Source: Actinomycetota bacterium
GTDB lineage: Bacteria > Actinomycetota > Humimicrobiia > Humimicrobiales > Humimicrobiaceae
Length of the DNA stretch: 64,000 nucleotides
Direction: 5' to 3'
Assembly: GCA_023475715.1 (NCBI GenBank)
Contig: JAMCVO010000087.1
Location: 1 to 64,000, forward strand
Shown here: piece by piece, positions 38,542-47,131 of the stretch
How the letters are laid out: each line of letters begins with the position of its first letter
Numbering within the stretch: position 1 is the stretch's first letter
Notes under the pieces: generated by a model
Database searches by the model: none
Seen by the model: only the letters and a program-made list of their open reading frames with translations
Told to the model about the DNA's origin: nothing
Program-made: the position numbers and the translations under genes

Positions 38542-38838
38542 TTATTGATCTTTATTAATTTTCCTCATTTCCCAGACAGTACCCTTTTTCGAAGGACAGT
38601 GTATCCTATAAATATTTCTATCATCTTTTTCCCATGAGGGAAACCCCAAGGCAACTCTCCATGTATATAGATCCATAACATGCAAAAGAGCATTACATAC
38701 ATTTTCGGGTTTTGTATAAGGATTTTTATAGAAGAATTTATCGTTTAGTGCATGGGGGCAATTTCCATCTTTTTGAACCATTTTAATTTCGATGGAACCT
38801 AACTTTTCCCACTCTTTTTTATATTGGTTATCATCCAT
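38542..38838 (-). CDS. TIGR04076-family small protein
   Basis: 98 residues. The pattern KDGNCPHALNDKF, a central VCNALLHVMDLYTWRVALG, and DDRNIYRIHCPSKKGTVWEM resembles TIGR04076, a family of anaerobe proteins of unknown function with conserved cysteines. Two cysteines (about 25 and 80) match the family. It is an isolated gene among R2 repeats, with no visible operon partner. Confidence 0.6.
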   Translation of the reverse strand: MDDNQYKKEWEKLGSIEIKMVQKDGNCPHALNDKFFYKNPYTKPENVCNALLHVMDLYTWRVALGFPSWEKDDRNIYRIHCPSKKGTVWEMRKINKDQ

Positions 38839-38906
38839 TCTAACTTCTAATTATTATTATATTTAATTTTTTTTCAATAGTTTTTCAAAACACAATAAAT
38901 ATTCAG

Positions 38907-38943
38907 TGGCTGCCCAGAGTGAACGAAGTTAGAACCAGGATTA
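38907..38943 (+). repeat. R2 repeat, partial copy
   Basis: GTGGCTGCCCAGAGTGAACG followed by AAGTTAGAACCAGGATT. It matches the central block of the copies at 39635 and 40741. Confidence 0.6.
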
Positions 38944-38993
38944 TGGATACGAAAGATGACTTATTCATACCTGTCCTGGCATAACATGTAAGT

Positions 38994-39021
38994 TGACAAA
39001 AAGCACACATTGCACTATATT
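38994..39021 (+). promoter_or_regulatory. Strong promoter of the toxin-antitoxin pair, leaderless
   Basis: Perfect TTGACA (38994-38999), 17-base spacer, TATATT (39016-39021, 5/6). Six bases separate the -10 box from ATG 39028, so transcription should start at or next to the A of the start codon. Confidence 0.75.
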
Positions 39022-39027
39022 TCATAC

Positions 39028-39312
39028 ATGAAATATTATTCTTGGAATAATGATAAAAATGAAAAGCTTAAAAAGGAAAGAGGCATATCTTTTGAAGATG
39101 TTATTTATTATATAGAAAACGAAAAGTTATGCGCCATATTAAAAAATAAAAATCAGGCTGAATATCCTGGTCAAAAAATATATGTGGTGGAAATAAATAA
39201 TTATATATATCTGGTGCCCTTTGTTGAAACTGAAAGAGAAATATTCTTAAAAACAATTATTCCAAGCAGAAAGGCTACAAAAAAATATCTGGAGGCAAAT
39301 AATGAAATATAA
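39028..39312 (+). CDS. BrnT-like ribonuclease toxin
   Basis: 94 residues beginning MKYYSWNNDKNEKLKKERGI. The pattern W-N-x-D-K-N-x-K-L, then SFEDVIYYIENE, IYVVEINNYIYLVPFVE and IFLKTIIPSRKATKKYL follows BrnT/RelE-fold toxins that cleave mRNA. ATG 39028 is chosen because the -10 box overlaps the earlier TTG at 39010. It overlaps the antitoxin gene by 11 bases, the usual BrnTA order. Confidence 0.75.
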   Translation: MKYYSWNNDKNEKLKKERGISFEDVIYYIENEKLCAILKNKNQAEYPGQKIYVVEINNYIYLVPFVETEREIFLKTIIPSRKATKKYLEANNEI

Positions 39313-39595
39313 ATTGGATAGTGAAGAAAAAGAAATATTAAACGACTATGAAAATGATGAGTATGTTGAAATATCTGATATGGAAAAAGAAATAGAAAAA
39401 CATACAGCATATGCCAAGGCAACATTTCTTAAAAATAAAAGAATAAATATTCGCATATCTCAAAGAGATCTTGAATATATTCAAAGAAGAGCTTTAGAAG
39501 AAGGCATTCCATATCAGACATTAATAGCAAGTCTTATTCACAGATATATATCAGGAAAACTCGTTGAAAAAGACAAGGTATTAATAAACCAATAA
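39302..39595 (+). CDS. BrnA/CopG-like antitoxin
   Basis: 97 residues. The C-terminal ribbon-helix-helix region is NKRINIRISQRDLEYIQRRA, then EEGIPYQTLIASLIHRYISG. The N-terminal half is acidic and would wrap the toxin. Such antitoxins bind their own promoter, here the leaderless promoter at 38994. It overlaps the toxin gene, so synthesis is coupled. Confidence 0.78.
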   Translation: MKYKLDSEEKEILNDYENDEYVEISDMEKEIEKHTAYAKATFLKNKRINIRISQRDLEYIQRRALEEGIPYQTLIASLIHRYISGKLVEKDKVLINQ

Positions 39596-39634
39596 ACTCT
39601 GGTTTATATAACTAAAGAATAATCAGATTTGTGA

Positions 39635-39715
39635 GACATACATACCGAAATGGCTGGCCATAGCGAACGAAGTTAGAACCAGGATTGCAAGCTCAGAAAA
39701 GATTATTTTTATGCC
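39635..39715 (+). repeat. R2 repeat, full copy
   Basis: CATACATACCGAAATGGCTG, GCCATAGCGAACGAAGTTAG, AACCAGGATTGCAAGCTCAG, then GATTATTTTTATGCC. It is nearly identical to 40741-40822 and sits just after the antitoxin gene. Confidence 0.75.
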
Positions 39716-39779
39716 AGTAATAATTCTCTAAAGTTTATCACAACACTCTCAAAATACTTAAATGACAATATAAAAGCTC

Positions 39780-40310
39780 TTAATTTATTTTTTTAATAAA
39801 GACATTATATTTTTCCAACTCACCTTGATTTTTGGCCCATTTTTTTATTTCGGATAGATAAATTTTGTTTCTTTTTGCTACCATAACTGCCTGGTCCAAA
39901 GATTGCAGGTCGTTCCAGAAAAAGTAGGCAGCCAGCCTGTCTTTAACACAATCTGTTGGGGTTAACAAGCATATTGTACCAAAACGTGTCTTTAAATAAT
40001 TAAACTCAGATAATGGTTCATCTCCAATTGATACAGGAGGTGCTGGAAAATCAATTAAGAATTTACACTTAGGGTTTTCAAATAAACGGCTTCCTGTATT
40101 TTTAAATCCCAACTGTTCAAGTATCGGAATTATTTTTTTAATAGGACTATCAGTAATAAGATCAATATCATATGAAGTGTACTTATTATTTGAATAAAGT
40201 GATACGCAAGCTCCACCAACAAGAACAACTTCAATACCATTTTTTTGCAAATGGTCTGATATTATTGCTGCCAGTTTTTTTATCCCTATTTTTTGCCAAT
40301 CGGCAATCAT
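39780..40310 (-). CDS. Nucleotidyltransferase-fold protein, toxin-like
   Basis: 176 residues of the Pol-beta nucleotidyltransferase superfamily. VVLVGGACVSLYSNNKYTSYDIDLITDS carries the GG motif and the DxD metal site. KTRFGTICLLTPTDCVKDRL is typical of DUF6036/AbiEii-like small proteins. It overlaps its upstream wHTH partner by four bases (ATGA). NTase plus wHTH pairs act as toxin-antitoxin or abortive-infection modules; that role here is inferred. Confidence 0.65.
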   Translation of the reverse strand: MIADWQKIGIKKLAAIISDHLQKNGIEVVLVGGACVSLYSNNKYTSYDIDLITDSPIKKIIPILEQLGFKNTGSRLFENPKCKFLIDFPAPPVSIGDEPLSEFNYLKTRFGTICLLTPTDCVKDRLAAYFFWNDLQSLDQAVMVAKRNKIYLSEIKKWAKNQGELEKYNVFIKKIN

Positions 40311-40636
40311 AATGGTTTACCTGTCCTTCTTGGTCTTGTCCTATTTCTGTAATACTTCTGAATTTCTTTTTCAGGCAGATATTCCATTGCTCTTTGAATT
40401 AATGCTTTTAATTCTTTTAAAAAGGCGTATCTTAGATTAAACTGATAAAGTCTTGTTCTGCCAACTATTAAACTAACTACAACCCCTCCATCCTCAAGAC
40501 GCTTAAGCTGCTGTTGGATTCCATTTACAGGTATGCCAAACAGTTTTGCAAGTCCTGCAGGATATGCCTGTCCATAAACCTCAAGGGCAAATAAAATTTT
40601 TTCAACAGTGACATTACCAAATACAGGCTCCAGCAT
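40307..40636 (-). CDS. Winged-helix DNA-binding protein, partner of the NTase
   Basis: 109 residues with an ArsR/MarR-type winged helix: ILFALEVYGQAYPAGLAKLF, GIPVNGIQQQLKRLEDGGVVV, then the wing VSLIVGRTRLYQFNLRYAF. A basic tail, NRTRPRRTGKPL, ends it. AAAGGAG lies seven bases before the ATG. It probably represses its own operon through the palindrome at 40671-40687. Confidence 0.72.
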   Translation of the reverse strand: MLEPVFGNVTVEKILFALEVYGQAYPAGLAKLFGIPVNGIQQQLKRLEDGGVVVSLIVGRTRLYQFNLRYAFLKELKALIQRAMEYLPEKEIQKYYRNRTRPRRTGKPL

Positions 40637-40670
40637 ATTTTAACTCCTTTACCATATTTTATGTTTATAT

Positions 40671-40687
40671 TACCATAATTTATGGTA
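40671..40687 (-). promoter_or_regulatory. Palindromic operator in the wHTH/NTase promoter
   Basis: TACCATAA-T-TTATGGTA is an 8+8 perfect palindrome lying between a TTGAAT-like -35 and a TAATAT -10 on the minus strand. A degenerate second site (TACCATATTTTATG) is centred near 40656. Both are well placed for autorepression. Confidence 0.7.
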
Positions 40688-40740
40688 TATTCAAATGTAA
40701 TTTATTAAATACTTTTAACTTTGTGAAAAGTACCTGTAAG

Positions 40741-40822
40741 TGACATACATACCGAAATGGCTGGCCATAGCAAACGAAGTTAGAACCAGAATTGCAAGCT
40801 CAGACAAGGTTATTTTTATACC
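40741..40822 (+). repeat. R2 repeat, full copy
   Basis: GACATACATACCGAAATGGC, TGGCCATAGCAAACGAAGTT, AGAACCAGAATTGCAAGCTC, then TTATTTTTATACC. With the remnant block at 40891-40917 it occupies most of the 340-base gap between the wHTH gene and kdpE. Confidence 0.75.
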
Positions 40823-40977
40823 TGAATTGAGTTTTTAAGATAATTTATTTACCCTACCATGCTACTCACTATTTATTATATGCCTGTGACGGTGAAATTT
40901 TGAACCTTTTTTTAAAGAACTTATTAACCTAAAAATTATATTTTAAATATCTTAAGAATAGGATCTGGCTGGTTTTT

Positions 40978-41661
40978 TTAAACCAGTCTATAGCCTATTC
41001 CCGGTTCAGTCAGTAGGTGTTCAGGTCGGGAAGAGTTTTTTTCAATTTTTTTTCTTATCTGACTTATATAAATCCGTAAATAATGAGATTCATTTATGAA
41101 TGTTGGGCCCCAGACCTTTTCCAGCAGGTACTTTTGGGTAACTATCTTATCCTTGTTCTGGGCAAGTATCTTTAAGATCTCATATTCTATAGGAGAAAGT
41201 TTTACATCTTCTTTTCCTACTTTTACAACTCTTTTTAACAGGTCGACATTTAAACCTTCAAAGATAATCACTGGCTCGTTAACCTCTTTTTTTGAATGCC
41301 TTATAGCTGCCCTTATTCTGGCAAGCAACTCTCCCGGACTGAAAGGTTTGGTCACATAATCATCCGCACCACTGTCCAGAGCAGTTATTTTACTGCTTTC
41401 CTGTTCCCGCACCGAAAGGATTATTATAGGGTTCTTTGAAAATTCCCTTATACGCTTTAATACTTTCAGCCCGTCAATATCGGGAAGGCTTAAATCAAGT
41501 AGTATGAGGTTGGGCTTCAGAAAGGCTGCACGTGCAATACCATTATTGCCGTTTTCAGATTCTTCTACTTTATAACCATTTGTGGAAAGGACTATATGAA
41601 GAAGTTTCCTTATTTCTTTTTCATCATCAATGATTAAAATATTTTCCTTGTCATTATTCAT
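40978..41661 (-). CDS. kdpE: KdpE response regulator
   Basis: A 227-residue OmpR-family regulator of the kdp operon. The receiver domain has IDDEKEIR, LILLDLSLPDIDGL (phosphorylated Asp near 53) and DDYVTKPF. The C-terminal winged helix has KLSPIEYEILKILAQN and HYLRIYISQIRKKIE. It overlaps kdpD by four bases. An imperfect hairpin (CTGGTTT/AAACCAG) spans the stop codon, but no T-run follows. Confidence 0.95.
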   Translation of the reverse strand: MNNDKENILIIDDEKEIRKLLHIVLSTNGYKVEESENGNNGIARAAFLKPNLILLDLSLPDIDGLKVLKRIREFSKNPIIILSVREQESSKITALDSGADDYVTKPFSPGELLARIRAAIRHSKKEVNEPVIIFEGLNVDLLKRVVKVGKEDVKLSPIEYEILKILAQNKDKIVTQKYLLEKVWGPTFINESHYLRIYISQIRKKIEKNSSRPEHLLTEPGIGYRLV

Positions 41662-44354
41662 TCATTTTCAGTCTCTTTACTTTTTAATGCAGGCTGCTCA
41701 TGCAAGGGCAGCAGTATTTTGATGATCAATCCATTTTTTGAGTTTCTGTCTGCCCATATTTTTCCATTGTGCAATTCTATTATCGATTTTGATATTGGGA
41801 GACCCAGTCCCGTACCCTGGATATTGTCAGCAATATTTCTCCTGTAAAATTTCTCGAATATCCTTGACAATTCCTCTTCCGGGATACCAGTGCCTTCATC
41901 GCTTACCTTTATAAAAAGTTCTCCTGATTCATTGCTTACATCGACTGTTATCTTACTATCAGGTTTTGAATATTTTACTGCATTATCCAAAAGGTTGACA
42001 AAAACAAGTTCCATGAGTGAAAAATCGACCCAAATAAGGGGAACATTTTTACCTATTTTTATTTCCAGTTTTCTTTCTTCTATATTCTCAACCTGCTTTA
42101 CTGCAACCCCGACAATATCCTCAATATCACACCATTCATATTTCAGATTTATTTTTTCGCTTTCTATCCTTGCCATATCCAGAAGATTATTTACTATTTT
42201 CAACATCCTCAGAGCACTTCTGTTTATATTTTTTACAAGTTCTGTCTTATCTTCTTCACTCAACATAGCACCTTCTTTTTCAATAATTCCAGAAGAACCT
42301 ATAATGGAAGTAAGAGGAGTTCTCAGGTCATGTGAGATGGAATTGAACAAAGCATTATATAATTTTTGTGATTCTTCCATAACCTTGGCTTCATTCAATT
42401 TACGGTTTATATTTATCCTGTAGACTACTGAAGCAAAAAGCCCGAATATTGATTCAATTAATTTTTGCTGATCGGTTGTAAGCAGTGCCTTCTCTTTATT
42501 TAATAAAATACCAGTCACACCGATAATCTCGCCCTGGGTCTTTAAAGGGAAATAGATAAGTCTGCTGCTATTCAAATAATCTGTACCTTTTCCTGCAATT
42601 TGTCCATTGGCAAGCACCCATTCTGCAATAGCTTTTTCTTTTTCATTGCTTAGCTTTATTTTCAGTTCTTCATCAAGTAAATGCTCCTGGATCTCCAGCT
42701 TGCCATTGCTGGTCTTTAAAAGGAAAATCACTCTACATTCAATAAGCTTTTCTATCTTTTCCTTTACATTTTCTATTACATCCTGCAAATCTGTTTTTGC
42801 AGATATCTTTCTACTTAATGAATACAGAATGGATAACTGCTCTTCCCTTTTTTTAATAAATCTTATCTGAAACTTTACCTTTCTGTTTAAATAACATATA
42901 AGCAAGGCAAGAATAAGATAAATAAAAAAACTCGGGATATACCTGAGGTCTCCTATCACCAGTAAGTTTTTGGGAGGTATAAAGAAAAAATCAAATGTTA
43001 TAAAACTTGCCACAGCTACTATAGCCGTAACAATATAATTTCCGAAAAGTGCAACGATAACTGCAGGGATTGCAAAAAGAAGTGTGATGTTAAAAATACC
43101 AATAAAGGACTCAAAATAGAAAGATAGCAGGTAAAATATCAGTATAAGCCCAAAACCCACAATAACTGGCAGCAGGAGATCCCGATAATTTCTTTTTCTC
43201 TCCTTTTCTTTATAAGCAGGCTTTTTTACACCCGTAGGAATGACATGTATTCTTATTCCTTCGCTTTGCCTCATTATCTTGTCTACAACAGGTTCCTGGA
43301 ACCATTCGATAGGCCTTGGTTTCAAGGGTTTTCCTATTATAAGCTGGGTAATATTTCTTTTTTTTGCCAGGTTTATTATCTCATCTGCAACTGTCACACC
43401 GGAAAGTGAAATTATTTCAGCTCCAAGTGATTCTGCAAGCTTCAGGTTTCCCAGGAAATTATTTTGAGCCTGGGGAGAAAGTTCATGTTCCCAGGGAGTA
43501 CTTACATTTACTACAATAAATTCTGCGTTTAAACTGGCTGCCATTCTTTTGCCGATTCTTATAAGATTTATAGCCTGACTGTTTTTGCTTATGCAGACCA
43601 TTACTTTTTCACCCGTCCTCCAGGGGCCTTTTATACCTCTTGATTTCATATAATCCTGCAGATGGACATCTACGTTATCTGCTGTATATCTTAAGGATAT
43701 CTCCCTGAGTGCATTGATATTTCCTGGTCTGAAAAATTTTTTTATAGCTTCTTCAGCCTGAGTAGGAATATAGATCTTCCCATCCTTGAGCCTCTGTATT
43801 AAACCATCTGCATCAATATCAATAAGATGAATTTCAGCATTTTCCAGCAACTTATCAGGAACTGTCTCTTTTACAAAAATTTCTGTTATCTGTGATACAA
43901 CATCATTGAGGCTTTCCAGGTGCTGGATATTTAAAGTGGTATAAACACCTATGCCACTGTCCAGGAGTTCCCCCACATCGAAATACCTTTTTATATTCTT
44001 GCTTCCATAAATATTGCTGTGTGCAAATTCGTCTATAAGTACAATATCGGGTTTTATCTTAATAAGAGCATCAATATCAGGTTCATAATAATCTCTCCCT
44101 TTATAATTTATCTTTAAAGGATCCTGACGGGGAATACCTTCCAGGATTTCATCTGTTTCTTTCCTGTGATGGGTGTCCACCCAGCCGATTAAAACTCTTT
44201 TTCCTTCTTTCATCTTTTCTTTTGCAGCACTGAGCATGGCAAAAGTCTTTCCAACACCTGCAGCAGCACCCAAAAATACCGTAAGCTTTCCCTTATTTAT
44301 CTTGTTTGCTTGTTTAAGCAGACTGTCCGGATCCGGTCTTATCTCTTCATCCAT
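41658..44354 (-). CDS. kdpD: KdpD turgor/K+ sensor histidine kinase
   Basis: 898 residues. The N-terminal KdpD domain has GAAAGVGKTFAMLSAAKE (Walker A) and VLIDEFAHSN. A USP domain (about 250-375), four membrane segments (about 395-490), and a GAF-like domain follow. The kinase core has SISHDLRTPLTSIIGSSG (phospho-His), NLLDNAVKYSKP and GTGLGLPIS. It senses low K+ or turgor and phosphorylates KdpE. It lies 133 bases after kdpC on the same strand. Confidence 0.96.
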   Translation of the reverse strand: MDEEIRPDPDSLLKQANKINKGKLTVFLGAAAGVGKTFAMLSAAKEKMKEGKRVLIGWVDTHHRKETDEILEGIPRQDPLKINYKGRDYYEPDIDALIKIKPDIVLIDEFAHSNIYGSKNIKRYFDVGELLDSGIGVYTTLNIQHLESLNDVVSQITEIFVKETVPDKLLENAEIHLIDIDADGLIQRLKDGKIYIPTQAEEAIKKFFRPGNINALREISLRYTADNVDVHLQDYMKSRGIKGPWRTGEKVMVCISKNSQAINLIRIGKRMAASLNAEFIVVNVSTPWEHELSPQAQNNFLGNLKLAESLGAEIISLSGVTVADEIINLAKKRNITQLIIGKPLKPRPIEWFQEPVVDKIMRQSEGIRIHVIPTGVKKPAYKEKERKRNYRDLLLPVIVGFGLILIFYLLSFYFESFIGIFNITLLFAIPAVIVALFGNYIVTAIVAVASFITFDFFFIPPKNLLVIGDLRYIPSFFIYLILALLICYLNRKVKFQIRFIKKREEQLSILYSLSRKISAKTDLQDVIENVKEKIEKLIECRVIFLLKTSNGKLEIQEHLLDEELKIKLSNEKEKAIAEWVLANGQIAGKGTDYLNSSRLIYFPLKTQGEIIGVTGILLNKEKALLTTDQQKLIESIFGLFASVVYRININRKLNEAKVMEESQKLYNALFNSISHDLRTPLTSIIGSSGIIEKEGAMLSEEDKTELVKNINRSALRMLKIVNNLLDMARIESEKINLKYEWCDIEDIVGVAVKQVENIEERKLEIKIGKNVPLIWVDFSLMELVFVNLLDNAVKYSKPDSKITVDVSNESGELFIKVSDEGTGIPEEELSRIFEKFYRRNIADNIQGTGLGLPISKSIIELHNGKIWADRNSKNGLIIKILLPLHEQPALKSKETENE

Positions 44355-44487
44355 GAGTTTTTTTATCTCTTACTTTTAAGGTTTTAATTATAAAGAAAAA
44401 TTTATTTGCCTTTTTTAATTTAATAATCAACATTATATACCTGATTTTTTACTTTATCTCAAGGTCGTGTACTGTTTTAAATATTTT

Positions 44488-45060
44488 CTATTTCATATTA
44501 TCCAAAAGCAGGTTGAGCTTAAGTACATTTACAACAGGCTCACCAATAAAACCGTACTGCCTGCCTCCGTTTTCAATGACCAGCAAACGGAGAGTTTCAG
44601 GTGATATATTTCTTGCACTGGCAATCCTTGATACCTGAAGAAGCGCACTTTCTATTGAAATATGCGGATCAAGCCCGCTTCCAGATGCTGTGACTATGTC
44701 TGCCGGAATTGCAGCATTTGAATCTACTTGATTTTCTTTTCTGAAATTGTCAACCCTGATACGAACCATTGCCAGGAATTTTTCATTTGAGGCAGCATAA
44801 TTGGAGCCCTGGGATCTCAGAGCATCATAACCCTGCTGGCCTGCAAACGAGGGCCTTGGATGAAAGTATCCCTCTCCCTTAAAATCCTGGCCTACCAACC
44901 CTGAACCTATGAGCTTTCCGTCATTATAAATAAGGGAACCGGAGGACTTATTGTGGAAAGCAATTTTTGAAATCCCTGTAATAAGCAAAGGATAAGCAAT
45001 TCCTGTGATAATAATCAGGATAATCAAAATTAATAAAGATCTTGCTATCGTTTTAAGCAT
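44488..45060 (-). CDS. kdpC: KdpC subunit of the K+-transporting ATPase
   Basis: A 190-residue protein with one N-terminal membrane segment (about 7-28). FHPRPSFAGQQGYDALRSQG, then SNYAASNEKF, TASGSGLDPHISIESALLQV and VNVLKLNLLLD are typical. KdpC helps ATP binding by KdpB. It follows kdpB by 20 bases. Confidence 0.95.
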   Translation of the reverse strand: MLKTIARSLLILIILIIITGIAYPLLITGISKIAFHNKSSGSLIYNDGKLIGSGLVGQDFKGEGYFHPRPSFAGQQGYDALRSQGSNYAASNEKFLAMVRIRVDNFRKENQVDSNAAIPADIVTASGSGLDPHISIESALLQVSRIASARNISPETLRLLVIENGGRQYGFIGEPVVNVLKLNLLLDNMK

Positions 45061-45079
45061 TTTTGTTATTTTCTCCTGT

Positions 45080-47089
45080 TTAAAAACCGATCAATCTAAA
45101 CAACAGGTCTATCAGTTTTATCCCGATAAATGGAGCAACTATTCCTCCCAGACCATAAATGAGTATATTTTTTCTGATTATCTCATTTGCACTTCCCGGC
45201 TTGAACCTGACTCCCCTTAACGCCAGTGGTATGAGTATTATGATTATCAAAGCATTGAATATAACGGCTGAAAGTACTGCGCTCTGAGGGCTGGAAAGCT
45301 TCATTATATTTAAGACAGACAGTTCCGGAAAAGCAACCATGAAAATTGCAGGTATTATTGCAAAATATTTGGCTATATCGTTTGCAACGCTGAAAGTAGT
45401 CAGGGCACCCCTGGTAATGAGCAATTGTTTACCTACTTCCACTACCTCAAGAAGTTTTGTAGGATTGCTGTCAAGATCAACCATATTACCTGCTTCTTTT
45501 GCAGCCTGGGTGCCGGTATTCATAGCAAGTCCAACATCGGATTGTGCCAGTGCAGGAGCATCATTTGTGCCATCACCGGTCATAGCTACCAGATGTCCTT
45601 CATCCTGGAATTTCCTTATAAGTTTTAATTTTGTTTCAGGCGTAGCCTGGGAAATAAAATCATCGACACCTGATTCTGCAGCTATGGTGGCGGCAGTTAA
45701 TGGATTGTCACCGGTTATCATGACCGTTTTTATACCCATCCTCCTCAGCTCATTGAATTTCTCCCTGATGCCTCCCTTGACAATGTCTTTTAAATAGATG
45801 ACCCCAATAGCTTTTTTTGCGGAAGTCACCACCAGCGGGGTACCGCCATTCCTGGCAATACTTACTGCTATTTGTCTCACATCTTCGCTTAGAATAGCAC
45901 CATTTTCTTTAAGATAATCCTCAATGGCATCAACCGCTCCCTTGAATATATCCTTATTATCCATTATTACACCACTCATCCTGGTCTGGGCAGTAAAGGG
46001 AATAAATTCATGTTTGTATTGGCTCAAATCCGGAGTACTTATCGAATACTTATTTTTACAGAGGGCCACTATGCTCCGGCCTTCGGGAGTTTCATCAGCA
46101 AGTGAAGACAATTGTGCAGCTTTTGCAAGCTCTTCCATGCTGACTCCTTCTGCTGCTATAAACTCAAAAGCCATCCTGTTTCCCAGTGTTATCGTACCCG
46201 TTTTATCAAGTAAAAGAATATCAACATCTCCTGCAGCTTCTACAGCTTTTCCTGAAAGGGCAATGACATTTCTTTTTATTAGCCTGTTCATGCCTGCTAT
46301 TCCGATGGCGCTTAGCAGTCCTCCTATGGTAGTCGGGATCAAACAAACAAGAAGTGAAACAAGTATGGGTATGGAGACACTGGTATTGGAATAAATGGCA
46401 AAAGGCTGTAGTGCAACTACTACCAGTATAAAAATACTGGTAAGCCCTATCAGCAGTATGGTCAAGGCTATTTCATTGGGTGTTTTTTGTCTCTTGGCAC
46501 TTTCAACCATGCTTATCATTTTGTCCAGAAAAGTGTCTCCAGGATTAGCAGTAATGCGCACTTTTATCTCGTCTGAGAGGACTTTTGTACCTCCTATTAC
46601 CGAACTCCTGTCTCCACCTGATTCGCGTATAACCGGTGCTGATTCTCCGGTAACTACACTTTCATCGACTGAGGCAATACCTTCTATTATTTCACCGTCA
46701 CCTGGTATTACCTCTCCTGCGCTCACAATGACCACATCGTCTTTTTTAAGTGTAGACGATACTACCTCTGTAATTTTCCCACCCTGTATTTTCCTGGCTA
46801 TTATTTCTTTTCTGGTTTTTCTCAAGGCCATAGCCTGAGCTTTTCCTCTCCCTTCTGCTATAGCTTCAGCAAAATTTGCAAATAAGACTGTAAACCATAA
46901 CCAGATGGTTATTGTGAGGACGAATATAAACTCTGTATGGCTCATAAGGAAAAAATTCCTGATAAGGAAATAGGTAGTAAGGACTGAACCTATTTCAACT
47001 ATAAACATTATAGGGTTTCTCCATAAGGTAAAAGGGTTCAATTTTTTGAAAGAAGCTCCAAGTGCTTCTATTATTAATCTGTTTTTCAT
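45080..47089 (-). CDS. kdpB: KdpB ATPase subunit of the K+-transporting ATPase
   Basis: A 669-residue P-type ATPase. It has [27 protein letters not shown] (A domain), [14 protein letters not shown] (phosphorylated Asp), [11 protein letters not shown] and [17 protein letters not shown]. Length is normal and the catalytic residues are intact. It lies 42 bases after kdpA. No KdpF-like small gene was convincing near kdpA. Confidence 0.97.
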   Translation of the reverse strand: MKNRLIIEALGASFKKLNPFTLWRNPIMFIVEIGSVLTTYFLIRNFFLMSHTEFIFVLTITIWLWFTVLFANFAEAIAEGRGKAQAMALRKTRKEIIARKIQGGKITEVVSSTLKKDDVVIVSAGEVIPGDGEIIEGIASVDESVVTGESAPVIRESGGDRSSVIGGTKVLSDEIKVRITANPGDTFLDKMISMVESAKRQKTPNEIALTILLIGLTSIFILVVVALQPFAIYSNTSVSIPILVSLLVCLIPTTIGGLLSAIGIAGMNRLIKRNVIALSGKAVEAAGDVDILLLDKTGTITLGNRMAFEFIAAEGVSMEELAKAAQLSSLADETPEGRSIVALCKNKYSISTPDLSQYKHEFIPFTAQTRMSGVIMDNKDIFKGAVDAIEDYLKENGAILSEDVRQIAVSIARNGGTPLVVTSAKKAIGVIYLKDIVKGGIREKFNELRRMGIKTVMITGDNPLTAATIAAESGVDDFISQATPETKLKLIRKFQDEGHLVAMTGDGTNDAPALAQSDVGLAMNTGTQAAKEAGNMVDLDSNPTKLLEVVEVGKQLLITRGALTTFSVANDIAKYFAIIPAIFMVAFPELSVLNIMKLSSPQSAVLSAVIFNALIIIILIPLALRGVRFKPGSANEIIRKNILIYGLGGIVAPFIGIKLIDLLFRLIGF

Positions 47090-47131
47090 ATTTTTATTTT
47101 TTCTTAAAAATCATTTTAAAAATCTTACAGC

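Noticed and set aside
37800..40920. R2 repeats as a CRISPR array.
   Set aside because: Copies are irregularly spaced, separated by genes, and of unequal length; there are no cas genes in the window.
40967..40984. Hairpin at the end of kdpE as a transcription terminator.
   Set aside because: Stem CTGGTTT/AAACCAG overlaps the stop codon but no T-run follows in the minus direction.
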